This document shows, piece by piece, positions 22,500 through 34,640 of a stretch of 64,000 nucleotides of DNA. The stretch lies in assembly GCA_015680685.1 (NCBI GenBank), contig MNCI01016352.1, forward strand, positions 111,043-175,042, given 5' to 3'. Made by a program: the position numbers and the translations under genes. The notes under the pieces were generated by a model. That model searched no databases. It was not told the origin of the DNA and saw only the letters and a program-made list of their open reading frames with translations. Origin of the DNA: Gnetum montanum (lineage: Eukaryota > Streptophyta > Gnetopsida > Gnetales > Gnetaceae). Within the stretch, counting starts at the first letter, position 1, and every line of letters starts with the position of its first letter.

Positions 22500-25288
22500 T
22501 AATGGTCAGCCTGATGTGGACATCAAGGAGGATCCTCTCAAGGTGTGCCCAAATGACCAAGGAGAGGTGGAGACCAAATGCTTCTCGAGGAACGTGTAGA
22601 GCAGGAGGCACAATCATTCAACATCCATCAAGAGCCCCCTGCTGCTATGCAATTGAGACAAGTGAAATGAGGCATGACTAAAGTGCCTGAACAGGGACAA
22701 CAGCTCTTGTTGTCCTCAAAATGTGTGTAGGAAATCCACGAAAGATCCACGTCAGGAGTTGTGATCATGGAACTAAACTTTAGACCTTTCATGGAGTTTG
22801 CACCTAAGGCTATTAGGGACCAACTCAAAGGATCTCCATTATGACCCATCCTCTCTAAAAGTGGTGCCTAGTACTTAGGAGAAACGTACCAATTTTGGCA
22901 TAACAAAGAAGAAGACACCACAATTGACATTGGTGGTATGTTTGTAGATTTTTCCACCAAGGCCATTTCGAAAGTGTTAAACCTTTCGAATACAGGGTTG
23001 AAAGTTGCTCACCTATCCACTTGCCTAGATGCTAATGCATGAAGAATTTGGTTGGACATAGCATATGGAAAAGAGGATAAGATATATGGGGAGTTGACAC
23101 TGTAAGAAAGAATATATTTCAAAATTGGCACCTATCACATCTTCCCCATGAAAGGATTGAACAGAATCTTTATGTATGCGGCCAGAGGAAGTGCTATATT
23201 GATGGGCAAGGTTAATGCTAACCTACCCTACTTATACCTCATGGAGATTTTGAGGCGACTTGAGGAACATAAGACAGGAAAGTTTGCATTGCCCTTTCAC
23301 TGTCTCATTAGAAAGTTGTGCAGACATGCTGGAATTCTAGGGTACACCAATGACATCCCTAGAAAGGCTCAAAGTGCTTTGTTCACTGAATTGCTAAAGC
23401 CACTAGCCCAAAGGAAGAGTGCTAGTGAGACACTGGAGCCAAAACAAGAACATATGGTAGGGCCCACTGCAACTCAATCTACAAGGCCTAGCCAACTCCC
23501 AAGTACAAGGCCTAGTCAATAGCAAGGAGTAGGGCCCAACACAAGCTAGCAAGACCAACTATCACCACCATCATAGGATTATCAACTGTCAATGAGCCAT
23601 CTCAAGACCATCATTGAGATGGTTAGTTGGGGAAGTTGTGATGATGCCAATCTCTTCCACATCATCGATGACACCGTACAACCCATAGTTTCTATAAATC
23701 GCGTACAAGGTGAGGTATCCATTCAAATAGGAGAAGAGGAGACACATTAGTCAGATTTTAGGAAATGTTGTGTCCTTCCAAGTGCAACTGGAGACTGGTG
23801 AAGGGGCTACAGTAGTGGTCATGCAACACCAAGATGCAACGAGAGTTGTAGAAGTGGTCATAGATCACATCAAAGAGTCCTTTAATGTTCCTATTGTGCC
23901 ACCAGCAGATTTCATAGGAGCACGTGATGCTCAAACCCTAGCCGATCCCTCGATGACTCCTGTGGAGCATGAGGAGGTTCTTGATTGGTTGTTGCAAACA
24001 GTACAAGTGATGAGGTCCTTGTTTGACATTTTGCAAGATGTTATAGTAATGCAATCAGACCTCGTCTCCACCAAAGGAAAGCTAGTCATGGCAAAGATTA
24101 GGGCCAAGCATGCGGAGGTAGAGTTGACAAGACTCTAAGAAAGGCTTGCTACCCTACAAGTTACATAGTGGGACCCATCTCAATTCATCCCCATAGACCA
24201 ATTGGACACTTTCAGGATAGAGCAACTTAATAAACTATTGTGAATAATAAAAGAGTGGCGGAGGAGAAGGAGAAAGTCAATTAGGATGCTTCCAAGGCAT
24301 AAGCGCAAACGTACGCACATGCTAAAGCATTGAAGGCCTTGCAAGAAGAAAATAAATAGCTCACCATGGACAATCTTCGATTGACCATTGTGGAAAAATA
24401 GAAAAATGTTCTTGAGGAAAATTTTCAACAGTTACAAGAATAGTTGGTCAGGGTCAACCAAGACATGAATCACTTGGCCAGATAGAATTGAACCCTGTTA
24501 ATGGAGGAGGTATGTGTAATCTGTAAAAATATGGCCATTGAAATAAGCATGTGGCAAAATGAGGCCAAGCCACATGAAAAACTAAAAGAACATTTCAAAG
24601 ACCAGGTGGGGATGTATAAGCAAGCTATTAAGAAAGAGATCCATGTGGCTAAGGCCCACATTAACACTTTCAGCACTCAACACACTAATTGGTGGGCCAT
24701 ATTGGACACATATGCATTCGTCCACTAGGCACAGCTTAGAAGCCAAGACCTACAAATCCAAGATCTTATAGAGTACATAGAATTGGCAAGCCTATGATAT
24801 GCCAACCTAGCCATGTTAATAGAAGGATGATCGAGAATAGAGCTGGAGTAGTAGGTAGCTACCACCTACGCGAAATATGAAAAAGAATTTGTAGAACATA
24901 AGAAAACATTGAAAAGGTTAAAAATTGTAAATTATGAATTAGAGGTGGTTAAGGCTAGCTAACAAAGGTAGAAAAATTTTGTGGTAGACTTGGCTCGATG
25001 GCTTACAGATTACCAGGACTACAAGGATAAAGCCAAAGCCTACAAGGAGGAATGGTGGTTGTTTACAGCCTGGTACGTCAAAGAAAATTAGATGTTTTCA
25101 CAACTGTCGTGTCCATGGGAAGTGCCAACTTCATCAAACATTGGAGCATAAGCATGGATGACACAGGATCCTCAAATTGAAGAGGAAAAAATTTGGGCAC
25201 TTCTTCAAAGCCACCAAATCAAAAAACCTGGAGCACAAGACAAGGGGAAGCTCCCATGGGGGAGCCACCATCATTTAGAACCACATGA
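22500..25288 (+). pseudogene. Accessory ORF (aORF) of element V
   Basis: Long accessory ORF downstream of gag. The start is not clear (about 22500). Around 23100-23420 it has a domain with Y-H-I-F-P-M-K-G-L-N, then L-M-E-I-L-R-R-L and LPFHCLIRKLCRHAGI, very like the block in the copy on minus at about 48360-48000 (ALPFPCLIRKLCNRAGI). This recalls the 'putative plant transposon protein' domain found in Athila/Tat accessory ORFs, by memory only. From 23770 to 25080 it is mostly heptad-like Leu/Glu/Lys/Gln-rich coiled coil, with no membrane segment seen. It ends EPPSFRTT-stop at 25288. Several TAG and TGA stops interrupt it. Confidence 0.68.
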
Positions 25289-25470
25289 GTTCCAATAAAA
25301 TTTTGCAATTTTGCAATTTTGTAATTTTGTGTTTGTGTCCCAATTTTGTTCTATTCAATTCTCCACCATGGAATGAATAATTCCTAGTTAGTCAATAATC
25401 CCATACCTATCCATTGTGTAATCAATGAGGCTTGTTCTCATTTTGTATGACTTGAGGATGAGTTTTCATT

Positions 25471-25484
25471 TAGTTATGGGGGTA
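25471..25484 (+). other. Polypurine tract of element V
   Basis: TAGTTATGGGGGTA lies immediately before the 3' LTR start (TGATGAATC at 25485). It is the plus-strand primer site for reverse transcription. Confidence 0.8.
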
Positions 25485-26337
25485 TGATGAATCATGATTC
25501 ATTAGGCTCTGATATCAGACCTACGATATCAGATCCATGATATCAGGTACGTGATATCATGGTCTAGCTAGCGATATTAGATACACGATATCGTGACTCC
25601 TATGCGGGCCTATAAATACACATATAGATGAAAGGAGCCAAGGAGTCAATAGTTGAGTTAGAATTTAGTTTTCATTTTTAGTTCTTCTCAATCCTTTTTC
25701 CCCAGTGCATGCATGTAGTGTGATGATTGTAATTGTACGACACCTTTATTTGAGTGTAACATACTTGGACATGCACATGATCAGAAATAAATATCAAGAT
25801 TACTTCATCATTACAATGTTTACTTAGTTTAATTATTTAATTGTTATTCATTGCTTCCTTAATTAATACTTCTTTACCCTCAACTCCTATCTCTATTATT
25901 AAATGTGGAATGAGTATGGCTTAATCATGAGCATTTGAGTGTGACTACTTGATATCCCAGTAGCATACCTAGGATATGTGCTTGGTAATCCCAGTGGTAG
26001 TACATGAGGTCCAAGATGTGCACAGATGATTAAGGGATGGATTCTCATCGCACTTAGGCTAGCTTAGAATCTCTTCACCCTTTCCCTCTTAGGTTAATCA
26101 AAGTTATTTTCCACTACCTCTAGGAGTATCACTAGTATAGGAAACACATCATACACCTCACTTTGGACTAAACCATACGTGACAAAGAAAATACTAGTCC
26201 GAGTGGGAAGATAGCGAACTACAATCAGCGTGTAACTATCTAGATACCACAACTAGCTTATCTATGAAGTTTGACTGGATCATGTGTGAATGCTCATATT
26301 CGTATGGTTGAGTGTAGGGGTACCTCGCCATTCATCA
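25485..26337 (+). repeat. 3' LTR of element V
   Basis: 853 bp, equal in length to the 5' copy. GATATC palindromes run 25511-25592, and TATAAATA is at 25611-25618. It ends TTCATCA and is followed by CATGTCGAC, which rejoins the LTR of element I. Confidence 0.9.
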
Positions 26338-26460
26338 CATGTCGACAAGTACACATCAATGGATCAATCCCTACATGGATGGAATCACATCGACGAGATC
26401 TTGTTGATGGGATCATGTCAATGACACCTTGTTAATATGGCCCAATAATGTGACTCATCA
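26338..26460 (-). repeat. 3' LTR of element I, right part
   Basis: First ~120 bp of the LTR on minus (TGATGAGTCAC at 26460). It carries repeated ATTGACATGATCCC, CAACAAGATCTCGTCGATG and GTCGACATG-type motifs that also occur in the LTR of II (37410-37515). The adjoining minus sequence CGTAGGAATA is the decayed polypurine tract. Confidence 0.78.
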
Positions 26461-26689
26461 TATTCCTACGAATACATGAAAACTTTTCCTTAAGTTATTT
26501 ACAAAATTTGGGAAGGTATGGGATTATTTACTAACTATAGACACACAAAACAAACACAACAAAAAATGAGTGCCCAACTGTATGATTTTACTATCATTAC
26601 AGAAATTGGTGTTTAAGATAACAAAATTAAATACTAGGACAAGAATGATAAACACAACTCCTCAAATGACTAGAAGATAATGGAGAAAA

Positions 26690-29551
26690 TCAAATTGTCC
26701 CAAGCAATGGAGGATCCTAAGGTTCTAAGGGACCTTCTCCTACTTTAGACACATGTGGTGGATGGGGTAGTTATTGTGGTCATCCTGCTATGGCTACAAC
26801 TTCTGGAGGAAGATGAAGGATTTCCAACAATGCCTGCATCTTCTCCTCCTTACTCTAGGGATCATTTATGATCCATGTTGTTTCACCAATGTGGGTTTAA
26901 ATGGGAATACTCCATGGATAGGGCATTGTGAGGAACAACTGCTTCACATTAACAAACCAAGTAGCGAAGTATTTGCATTTGATATCGAATGCTCTAAGTG
27001 CATTTTATAGCTCTTGGTAGTCATTTATTCTCTTGGCTAGGTTCTTAATAATTGATCTTTCATTAGTGAACTTTGCCTTGAGAACCTGAAATTTTGAATT
27101 TGTTATTTCAAGCTTTTGCTTAGTCTCCTTATGGTGCTTGAATGTTGCCTTCTACAATAAGTACGAACTAGCCACTTGCTTCTCCAACTTTAACTATAGC
27201 CTTCTAATAATCAACATCGCTAGGCTTACATAGTAGAGGTTGGCAAGCTCCATGTATTCCATAATTTCATCTATATGCAACTCCTTCATGTGAATTTTAG
27301 CCTTGTTGTATGCATTTAGCCCATCAAAGATAGGCTACTAGAAATCACCTCCTTGCTAGAGCTATTAGAGGGCCTAATAACCTTTTCCAATTGGATGTGC
27401 TTCTCACTAATTTCTTTCTACAATCCCACTTAGTCCTTGTAGTGATTTTTAACCCTTTCAAACTTAAGGACTTCATTTTTCCAAGTTGCGAGCTCGATTA
27501 TAGATTTTTGATGCAAGGCATGAACTTCCTTCATTGAGAGCTTTTTGTTCTCTACTACCAACCTTCTCAATTTAATGTTCACCTTGGCTAGTTGCTCCTA
27601 CTGTTGATGGATAAATTCTAACATCTATTGTTTTTTTGCATTAACATTCTATAGGTGATGATTTTATATGGTGAGGGCCTTATTCTCCTGATGAGTTTGA
27701 ACCGAGTCCTTTTGAATGTTACGTGTCTTGGCATCGACCAAGGACTAGTCAAAGACTATTACCTCATTTTTGTTCTCAACCTTTTTGACTTTCTTCTAAA
27801 GCTATTAAAAAGCTTCATCTCACATGATTACTTAGTTGAGCAACACAGGATCAGCAAGGTGGGCTCTTAATTCGACAACCTTCGTAGCCATGTGTTGGTT
27901 TTCTACTCTAGCTATTTCCAATTGCTGCTTCATGATGATGCATTTGCCTCTTGCCTTGAGCAACTTTAACAAGATTGCAGCGATGGTATTTAGAAAGCCA
28001 AAAACATCAAGAATAGGTTGCCCAGTTTCTATAGTTAGTCCAACAATTCCTCATGCTAGGTTATGCTCAATCTCTCGCAGATGATTCCTATAGATGTTTG
28101 CACATCTCTAATTGTAGAAATTCCTGGTATAGACACCACATGTGCATTGAGTGCTTTAGCCACTCTGTTAGCAACCACTTCAGCTATTATCTCCTACCCA
28201 TGGTGCTACATCACCAAGATAGTTGCATCCTCGCCCTTTTCTAAACTCACCAAAAAGGTAGCGGCATTTCCAAAGATGTTTGGGAATTGTTTGCATTGCA
28301 AGAGTGATACTATTACCTCTTGGGTGCTTGGATTTGACCTTTCAGGCACCTACATGCATTAGGTGAAGAAAATTGATGCCCAACCTACCATCTAGATTGC
28401 TATTTGGGCCTCTTTGTTGAGGTGGCTCATGGCTAGATTGTACAAAGATGGATCACCACCACTCATTCCTACTTACTTCTACTGTTGTTGCAATAGTTTC
28501 TCTTGGAGTTCATGCATGTGCTAAATGGTAGTGAAAGTCTCTGATGTTGTCTCATGAATGGGTCGTGGAGCTAGTGGTTGTTGATCCTCTTCATATGTTG
28601 CCTTCACAGGCACCTTGTCCTTCATCATCTCTACCCCAGAAAGTGATTAGAGCATGTTAGATAGTGTCATTTGTGTAGTGATCTATGCCTCCATTTTTGC
28701 ATAATTTTCTAATGAGACACGAAAAGGGAAGTACCTTCCTTCCATGTTTGTTCTCCTTGAAGTGCTTCTCTATCTCAAGGTAGATTAGTTGTGGAAAATT
28801 GATAAGGAATCTATCGCTTAGAGTAGCACATGAACAAGTAGGGAAGGTTGTGATTTAGCTAGGCCTCATCGTTGGGTTGAGGTGAAAGGCTGTAATTTTG
28901 AAGTATGCATGTTCCATCATGATGAGTACACCAAACTCCTTGTGGTTCACTCCATAGCACTGTCACGTCCATTCTTTCTTGATTCCTAGATTTGCCTATG
29001 TTGGAATTTCTGCAAGAGTGGTCCTAGTTTTCTAGCAACCCAAGGGCCTCAAAAATTGCTTTCACTAAGAAGGACATAGAAATGTCCTTAATTTTGACCA
29101 TAGAATCAACTTGCCTATTGTTCTAGAAAAGGTATGTATCTCCCATGTGTCACTTCTTGCTAAAAGTGATGATGGGTCAAATGGGAGAGTTCTATAATTA
29201 AGTCCTGACTTCTTGAGGAGCAAACTCCAAGAAGGATCCAAAGTTTAGCTCTTGAAGCATAGATTTCTAGACCTCCTTGGATTTGATTTTTTTGAGATAG
29301 ACATCTATTAGGGTGACCTTAAGGTTTAGTCTTGGCCCTATTGCCTCATCTCAGTGTGATTATTTTGTTGTGGTTGCTTCTTTGGGAATCTGCCTGACAG
29401 ATTCTACTTTAGGCTCCTCTTAAAGATGTCTTGTTGTGTGGGTTTCTATTTCCTACTCTTGGGGCTATTCTTGGCCCCTTTCAGTTCTTAGCCATTTATC
29501 CCTTGGTTAGGATGGTCCTCCCTCTTATATGTGCTTTCCTTTAGGTGCCAT
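26690..29551 (-). pseudogene. Accessory ORF (aORF) of element I
   Basis: About 2.86 kb on minus, after pol. It starts ATG at 29551 (MAPKGKHI) and ends at TGA 26692-26690 (DPPLLGTI-stop). Its blocks correspond one for one to the copy at 48898-46099, for example the coiled-coil part at about 28100-27000 and the C-terminal part near 26960-26750. Interrupted by many TAG and TGA codons. It lies about 2 kb beyond the integrase stop and about 230 bp before the 3' LTR. Coiled-coil-rich, with no transmembrane segment recognised, so the label 'envelope-like' is not supported by what I see. Confidence 0.65.
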
Positions 29552-29995
29552 CTATGATCACAACATAACCAAGGATTAGCATACGATGTGTAACTCATAA
29601 CATTTAGGTACCTTATCTCATTGGGTAGTTATACTTTGGCTAAGTTTTAATCATGGTAGATTGATTATTTTAGTATTTTTTAATGTTATTTAATTTAGAA
29701 AGTTACCAGAGTCTATTTTAAGTATTTAACTACTTCAAATTAATTTTTAATGTTATTTTATTAGTTAAACCTTTATTAGAGTTAGAAAAATTTCAAGAAT
29801 TTTACCCAAAAAAACCTAAGGTTTGTGGCCCCCTTGATGAAGAGCTTAACTTTAGTAGCTGTAGGATTGAAGAATGAGGTTAATCAGACAAACAGTTGGA
29901 AAGTTATGACTCTTGGAATGTTCTAGGCTATGAAAAATTCAAAAAATTCCTTCTTGTTTGAGCTCATATGTGAAAAATGGCAAAGTGTTCCCACA

Positions 29996-30076
29996 TATTT
30001 ATAGAGTTTTTGTGTTACATTGATGGGGTCTCATTTACATGGGGGCTCCATAGATTGGGTCTTGTCGACAAAGACT
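29996..30076 (-). promoter_or_regulatory. Candidate internal promoter of element I aORF
   Basis: On minus, GTCGACAAGACCC, GGAGCCCCCATG and GAGACCCCATCAATG-type motifs (30064-30015) precede CTATAAATATGTG (TATAAATA at 30003-29996). The LTR of the same element has GTCGACATG and CATTGATG motifs before CTATAAATGTG. The aORF start lies about 445 bp downstream. Inference from shared motifs. Confidence 0.58.
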
Positions 30077-31510
30077 ATAGAGAAAATTGTTCACATTTAA
30101 AAATTCAAAAAATAAAAGGAGTTTAAACATAGAATTGGGATTCTTGGAGAGTTAGAAAAGCTATGAAATTATGAAATGCTAGAAGAGGGAATGGATAATG
30201 CACAAAAAGAGTTTCTAATTGGAGAATCAATTTTGTTAGAGAAATGCCATTAAGAAGTGCATAGTTGGATGCAACCAATGGGAAATGTGGAAATATTTGA
30301 TTTTGAAAATTTCTAAGGATAAGAAACTTAACTAGCCCAACTAAGAGATATGCAAGTGGGTCCTCCCCAAAGCAGGCTCATGCCCTTGTTTCCCTTGCAT
30401 ATCTTCATATTAAGGAGTCCATGGATCCCATGGGTAATTAATGGTTGTGGAAAGTTAAAGATCTAATCTGAAAGAATCTACCTAAGAATTTTGACATATC
30501 AAACTAAGAAATTGCAAAAACATGAAAAATTGGTAGTGAGGTGAAAAATGGACAGCATTAGTGGATGAAAGAGAAGGTGGAATGAAGTTTTGAATCATGG
30601 TCACATGAAGTCCCTTGTGGATTTTATGATAAATTCCATTCTTAGTCCAGATAGAAACCAACCACTTTTAGTGACTTTGCATCGATACTCTAAGACCAGT
30701 CCACCCCCTCAAGACACAAGAATGCTCCCATAGATTAGTCATCATTCCTAAAAGAGAAGTAAGAAGTGAGAAAGGGAATTAGTTAGAGGGGACCTTTAGG
30801 CATGCGTAACATGTGTTTCTAGTTCCATAACCAATGCTTGTGGCCCATTATTTTTTCTAATAGGTGTGCTTTGAATTCCCATCATTTTTTTTGAATTTTA
30901 TGTTTTTATGGATTTCTGGATAGAAACCACATCATGCAAAGACTTTAACTTCCTGTTATTGGTTGACAGTGGAATGGTAAGAAATCCATGAAAACACTCA
31001 TGCATTCAAGGGGGTAGGCAAGTACAAAGAGCATCAAATCCCCTTGAAGTCACATACTTATCAATCCATTTAATCCTTCCCAAGTTTGAAAACTACCAAG
31101 GTCACAATTTCGTTAAATTTTCATTAGGGAAAGAGACCTTATATTTCCAAAACAGGGAACATCATAGAGTTTTGTGGATGGGTTAATGATGTGGACTCAC
31201 TACCTATTTCATAAAAAAGACACCATGTCTTAATTATCAATATTAAAATTCAAAGATAAAATCCAGACATTAGCAATTAGATACATTAAGTACAAACCAC
31301 CATTAGCAAATAGTTATAGCATCACTATGTCCTATCGGTAATCAAGAAAAATAAAAAAAAACATTAGAAAACATAAGATAAACACAAAAAAGAATAAAAT
31401 AAAATATAGAAAAATTGTAAATTATGTAAGAAAGAGAAAAAGGTACCAACGATGTTGTAAAACAAAAAATGGTGTAAAAAAGTGTAAAAATTAAAGAGCC
31501 ACTTATATGA
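30077..31510 (-). other. Element I spacer between integrase and internal promoter
   Basis: Non-coding; T-rich on minus just after the pol stop (31510-31340), then without any recognised frame. Blocks such as TTTGCTAATGGTGGTTTGTACTT (split here: TTTGCTAATGG then TGGTTTGTACTT) are shared with II at about 44880-44905, which allowed the insertion site of III to be placed. Confidence 0.6.
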
Positions 31511-34500
31511 TTAGCATGGATGGCCATCTCCCCCATGACAAGGTTGAAAGGAGGAGATTTGAAATATTGAGTGAGGTTGTCTATCCAAGGAGGTGTTGCT
31601 AGCACTAGCTCTTTTGAACTCATGGAAAGGTTTTACTTATTGCATGTTGATGAGCAATTTCTTACTTGGGCTCTCAGGTTTGTAGATTAACATGGCCTTA
31701 GAAGGAAAGGTTTCATAGATGATATAAGGCCCTTTCCACAATGTTTGGAACTTATTTTGTTGTGGCACATGTGTGGGGTTCTAGTAAAGGACCTTGTCTT
31801 TCAATTGAAATTTTACTTTCCTTATTTTGAGGTCATGGCATTGCTTGTTAAATGCTTTGTGCACTTCATTCAAGGAAAAGTCCACCAATCTATTCTCATG
31901 TAGTGCATTAAGGTTGATCAATCTCTCTTTCTATGCTAGACTAAGGTCAAGGTCAAGGTCACAAGCTATTGAAAGTATATGAAGCTCAGATTGAATAGGA
32001 GAAGTTGGTAGTTTTCTGTACACTAGCTCATAGGGAGAATAACCTATAGGGATTTTTCATGTTAAGCGATAGGCCCAAAGGGCATCATTAAGTTTTGTGA
32101 TCCAATATCTCATATATTTGTTAATTATTTTGGTTAATATCTTAGTGATCTCCTTATTTGTAGCCTCATCCTGATGGTTGGCTTGGGGTGGTGAGGTGTT
32201 ATTAATTTATGTTTTACTCCCAAGTGGTGCATAAGCATTTGAAAGATGGTGCTTGTAAAATAAGTACCATTATCAGAAATTAGTGCACATGGCACCCCAA
32301 ACCTATTTACAACATTTTGCTATACAAACCGAGTAGCTATAGAAGATGTATAGTCAATGACAGTAGATGCTGCTATCCATTTCATACAATAGTTAACAAT
32401 GACATCCTTTCCATTTAACATGGATGTGATGGGACCCATGAAGTCTATGCCTCAAATGTCAAAGGATTATAGTGATTCAATCCACTATTAAGGTCCTTCC
32501 ATTTGAGTGGTCATCCCACCATCATGTTGGTAGCATTCAAAAGAGTAGATGAATTGGTAAGCATCCTTGAAGAGTGTCGACCAATAATAACCTACCATTA
32601 GGATCTTAATGATTGTGAATCTCCTAGCATAGTGGCCCCTACAAGGATCCTCATGAGCATCTTGGAGAACACATAGTTGGTCAGCATTAAGAACACACCA
32701 ACAAACTAGGCCATCAGTTCACACCTTGTAAATGTGTTCTTTGATCTCCATGAAGCATTTGGCATAATGACAAAATTGTTATTTCTTCCTATGGTCCATC
32801 TCAAGTATCATCTCTAGAGTAAGAAGATAAGTGAGGATGTCATCATGCTAGTTAGGTTCAATGGGTACTTGTTCATTTATAGCATCAACAAAGAGGAGTT
32901 CATTAGGAAATTGATTAGACAGTGGGTTCTTCTCCTCTTTGTTATCTCATTTTAACTAAGACAAGTGATCAACAACCATGTTCTTGATTCCATTTCCATC
33001 TATCATCATGAGATTAAATTCCTGTAAGATTACAAGCCACCATATAACATGGAAAATCATTATCAATTTATTCATCAAGAAAAAGATTACAATGTGGTCC
33101 GTGTGCACAAACACCTTATACCTAAGCACATAGTGCCTGAATTTTTCCAAGGTAGGCACGACTACCATTAGCTCTTTCTCCATTGTGGTGTAATTTAGTT
33201 GTGCACCCACAATGCTTTGGCTCACATAGTGGATGTATTAAGGATGTTTTTGATTATCCAATTGTGTGAGCATAACTCCCAAGGCATAATTTAATGCATC
33301 CATCATGATGTGGAATGGTCTAGACTAGTCAGGTGCTTGTAGAATTAGAGTTTCTACAAGCTTCTACTTGAGTTGCTAGAATGTCTTCTCACATTCCTTG
33401 GTCCAAAAAAATGGAGTATCCTTCTTTGTCAACTTCACCAATGGTTTAGCAATCTTAGAGAAATTCTCTATAAATCACCAATAGTAGCCCATGTGGCCAA
33501 GGAATGACCATACATATTTGACAATTTCTAGTTGATGGGTAATTCCTTGGATGACCCTTATTTTCTTAAGATCCATCTCAATCCATGCTTGTGATATTCT
33601 ATGTCCCAAGAAAATATCCTCCTAGACCATTAGATTGCTCTTTTGTCAAATGAGCTGAAGATTCGTCTTCACACACCTTTTCAACACATGCTCAAGGTGG
33701 TCTAAGGCTTAATCAAATGTAACACCATAGGTGGAAAAGTTGTTCATGAAGAATTCCACCCTACTACTAATATGCTATTGAAAGATGATTAGGACTTGTG
33801 AACATTGTTTTGGCCTAATCCTTAGGCGCAAGGACATTGCACAAATCAAATGGCATCTTTCTATATGAAAAAGTTTCAAAGGGACTTGTGAACATTATTT
33901 TGGCCTAATCCTTAGGTGCAATCTAAATTTGGTTATAGGAATAATAACCATCCAGAAAGCTGTAGTAGCAATGTCCAGAGATGGTGTCAAATATTTAGTT
34001 AACAAATGGCAATGGAAAATGATCTTTGCAAGTCACCATGTTCAATAGCCTAAAATTGATACAAACCTTCCAATTGCCACCTTTCTTTGGCATTGTTACA
34101 AGTGGGCTAAACCACTCATTATCTACAATGAGATAGATGAACCCCACCTTGAGGAGTTGTTCAATCTCCTCCTTGATGGTCTGGTTAAGTTTGGGATTCA
34201 ACCATCACTGCAATTGCCTCTTTGGCTTTATTGAAGCTATTTTTCCAAATGTAGGTTCCTTGTAAATATCCAAGGAAAGGTCTTTGATTCCCAACCGTGC
34301 ATCAATAGTGCTTAACTAGGCCCTTCCCATGATGATTGGGAAGTCCCCCTTGCAATTATCAAAATGGATCACTAGGAAGTCAATAGGATAGGACCACTCA
34401 CATATGGTGGTCACAATGTCTTCTACCAGTTTCGAGGAAAAAGTGATGGATTGGTTTACCAAATGAAGATGAATGTTATTCTTCTTGAGTGGAGGCAAGT

Positions 34501-34640
34501 TCCAAGCTTTGTACATCTCATGTGAAATCAAATTTACATAAGAACTTGAATATAGAAGATATTTTCAAGGCTCATTCTTAGTGACTTGTAGGTAAATAAG
34601 GGGACTTCTAGGATTAAATCTTTTCCTGGGAAGGTGGCCA
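31511..34640 (-). pseudogene. pol of element I (protease, RT, RNase H, integrase)
   Basis: Polyprotein for reverse transcription and integration, decayed. The protease block at 34531-34316 has ISHEMYKAWNLPPLKK and FPIIMGRA. RT at 34201-33600 has EEIEQLLKVGFIY, SPLVTMPKKGG and FRLLNMVTCKDHFPLPF. The catalytic motif reads FMNN (codons at about 33750-33739) instead of YxDD, both changes being G-to-A. RNase H at 33225-32960 has YTTMEKELMVVVPTLEKFRHYV and YKVFVHTDH (given in parts). Integrase follows to about 31600; the C-terminal tail GGDGHPC ends at TAA 31513-31511. The RT wording (LEHVLKRC, LGHRIS) is Athila-like. Not functional. Confidence 0.75.

Larger units (their letters stand above)
17483..26337 (+). 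mobile_element. Element V: pol-less Athila-like retrotransposon (gag + aORF)
   Basis: Complete 8.86-kb plus-strand element with two 853-bp LTRs (17483-18335 and 25485-26337), a tRNA-Asp PBS, gag, spacer, candidate internal promoter, aORF and polypurine tract. There is no protease, RT, RNase H or integrase between the end of gag (20506) and the aORF, so it is non-autonomous. The LTRs differ at about 24 of 140 U3 bases by eye, almost all transitions, so it is old. The target duplication is CACAT, with one CA unit lost on the right side. Confidence 0.88.
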
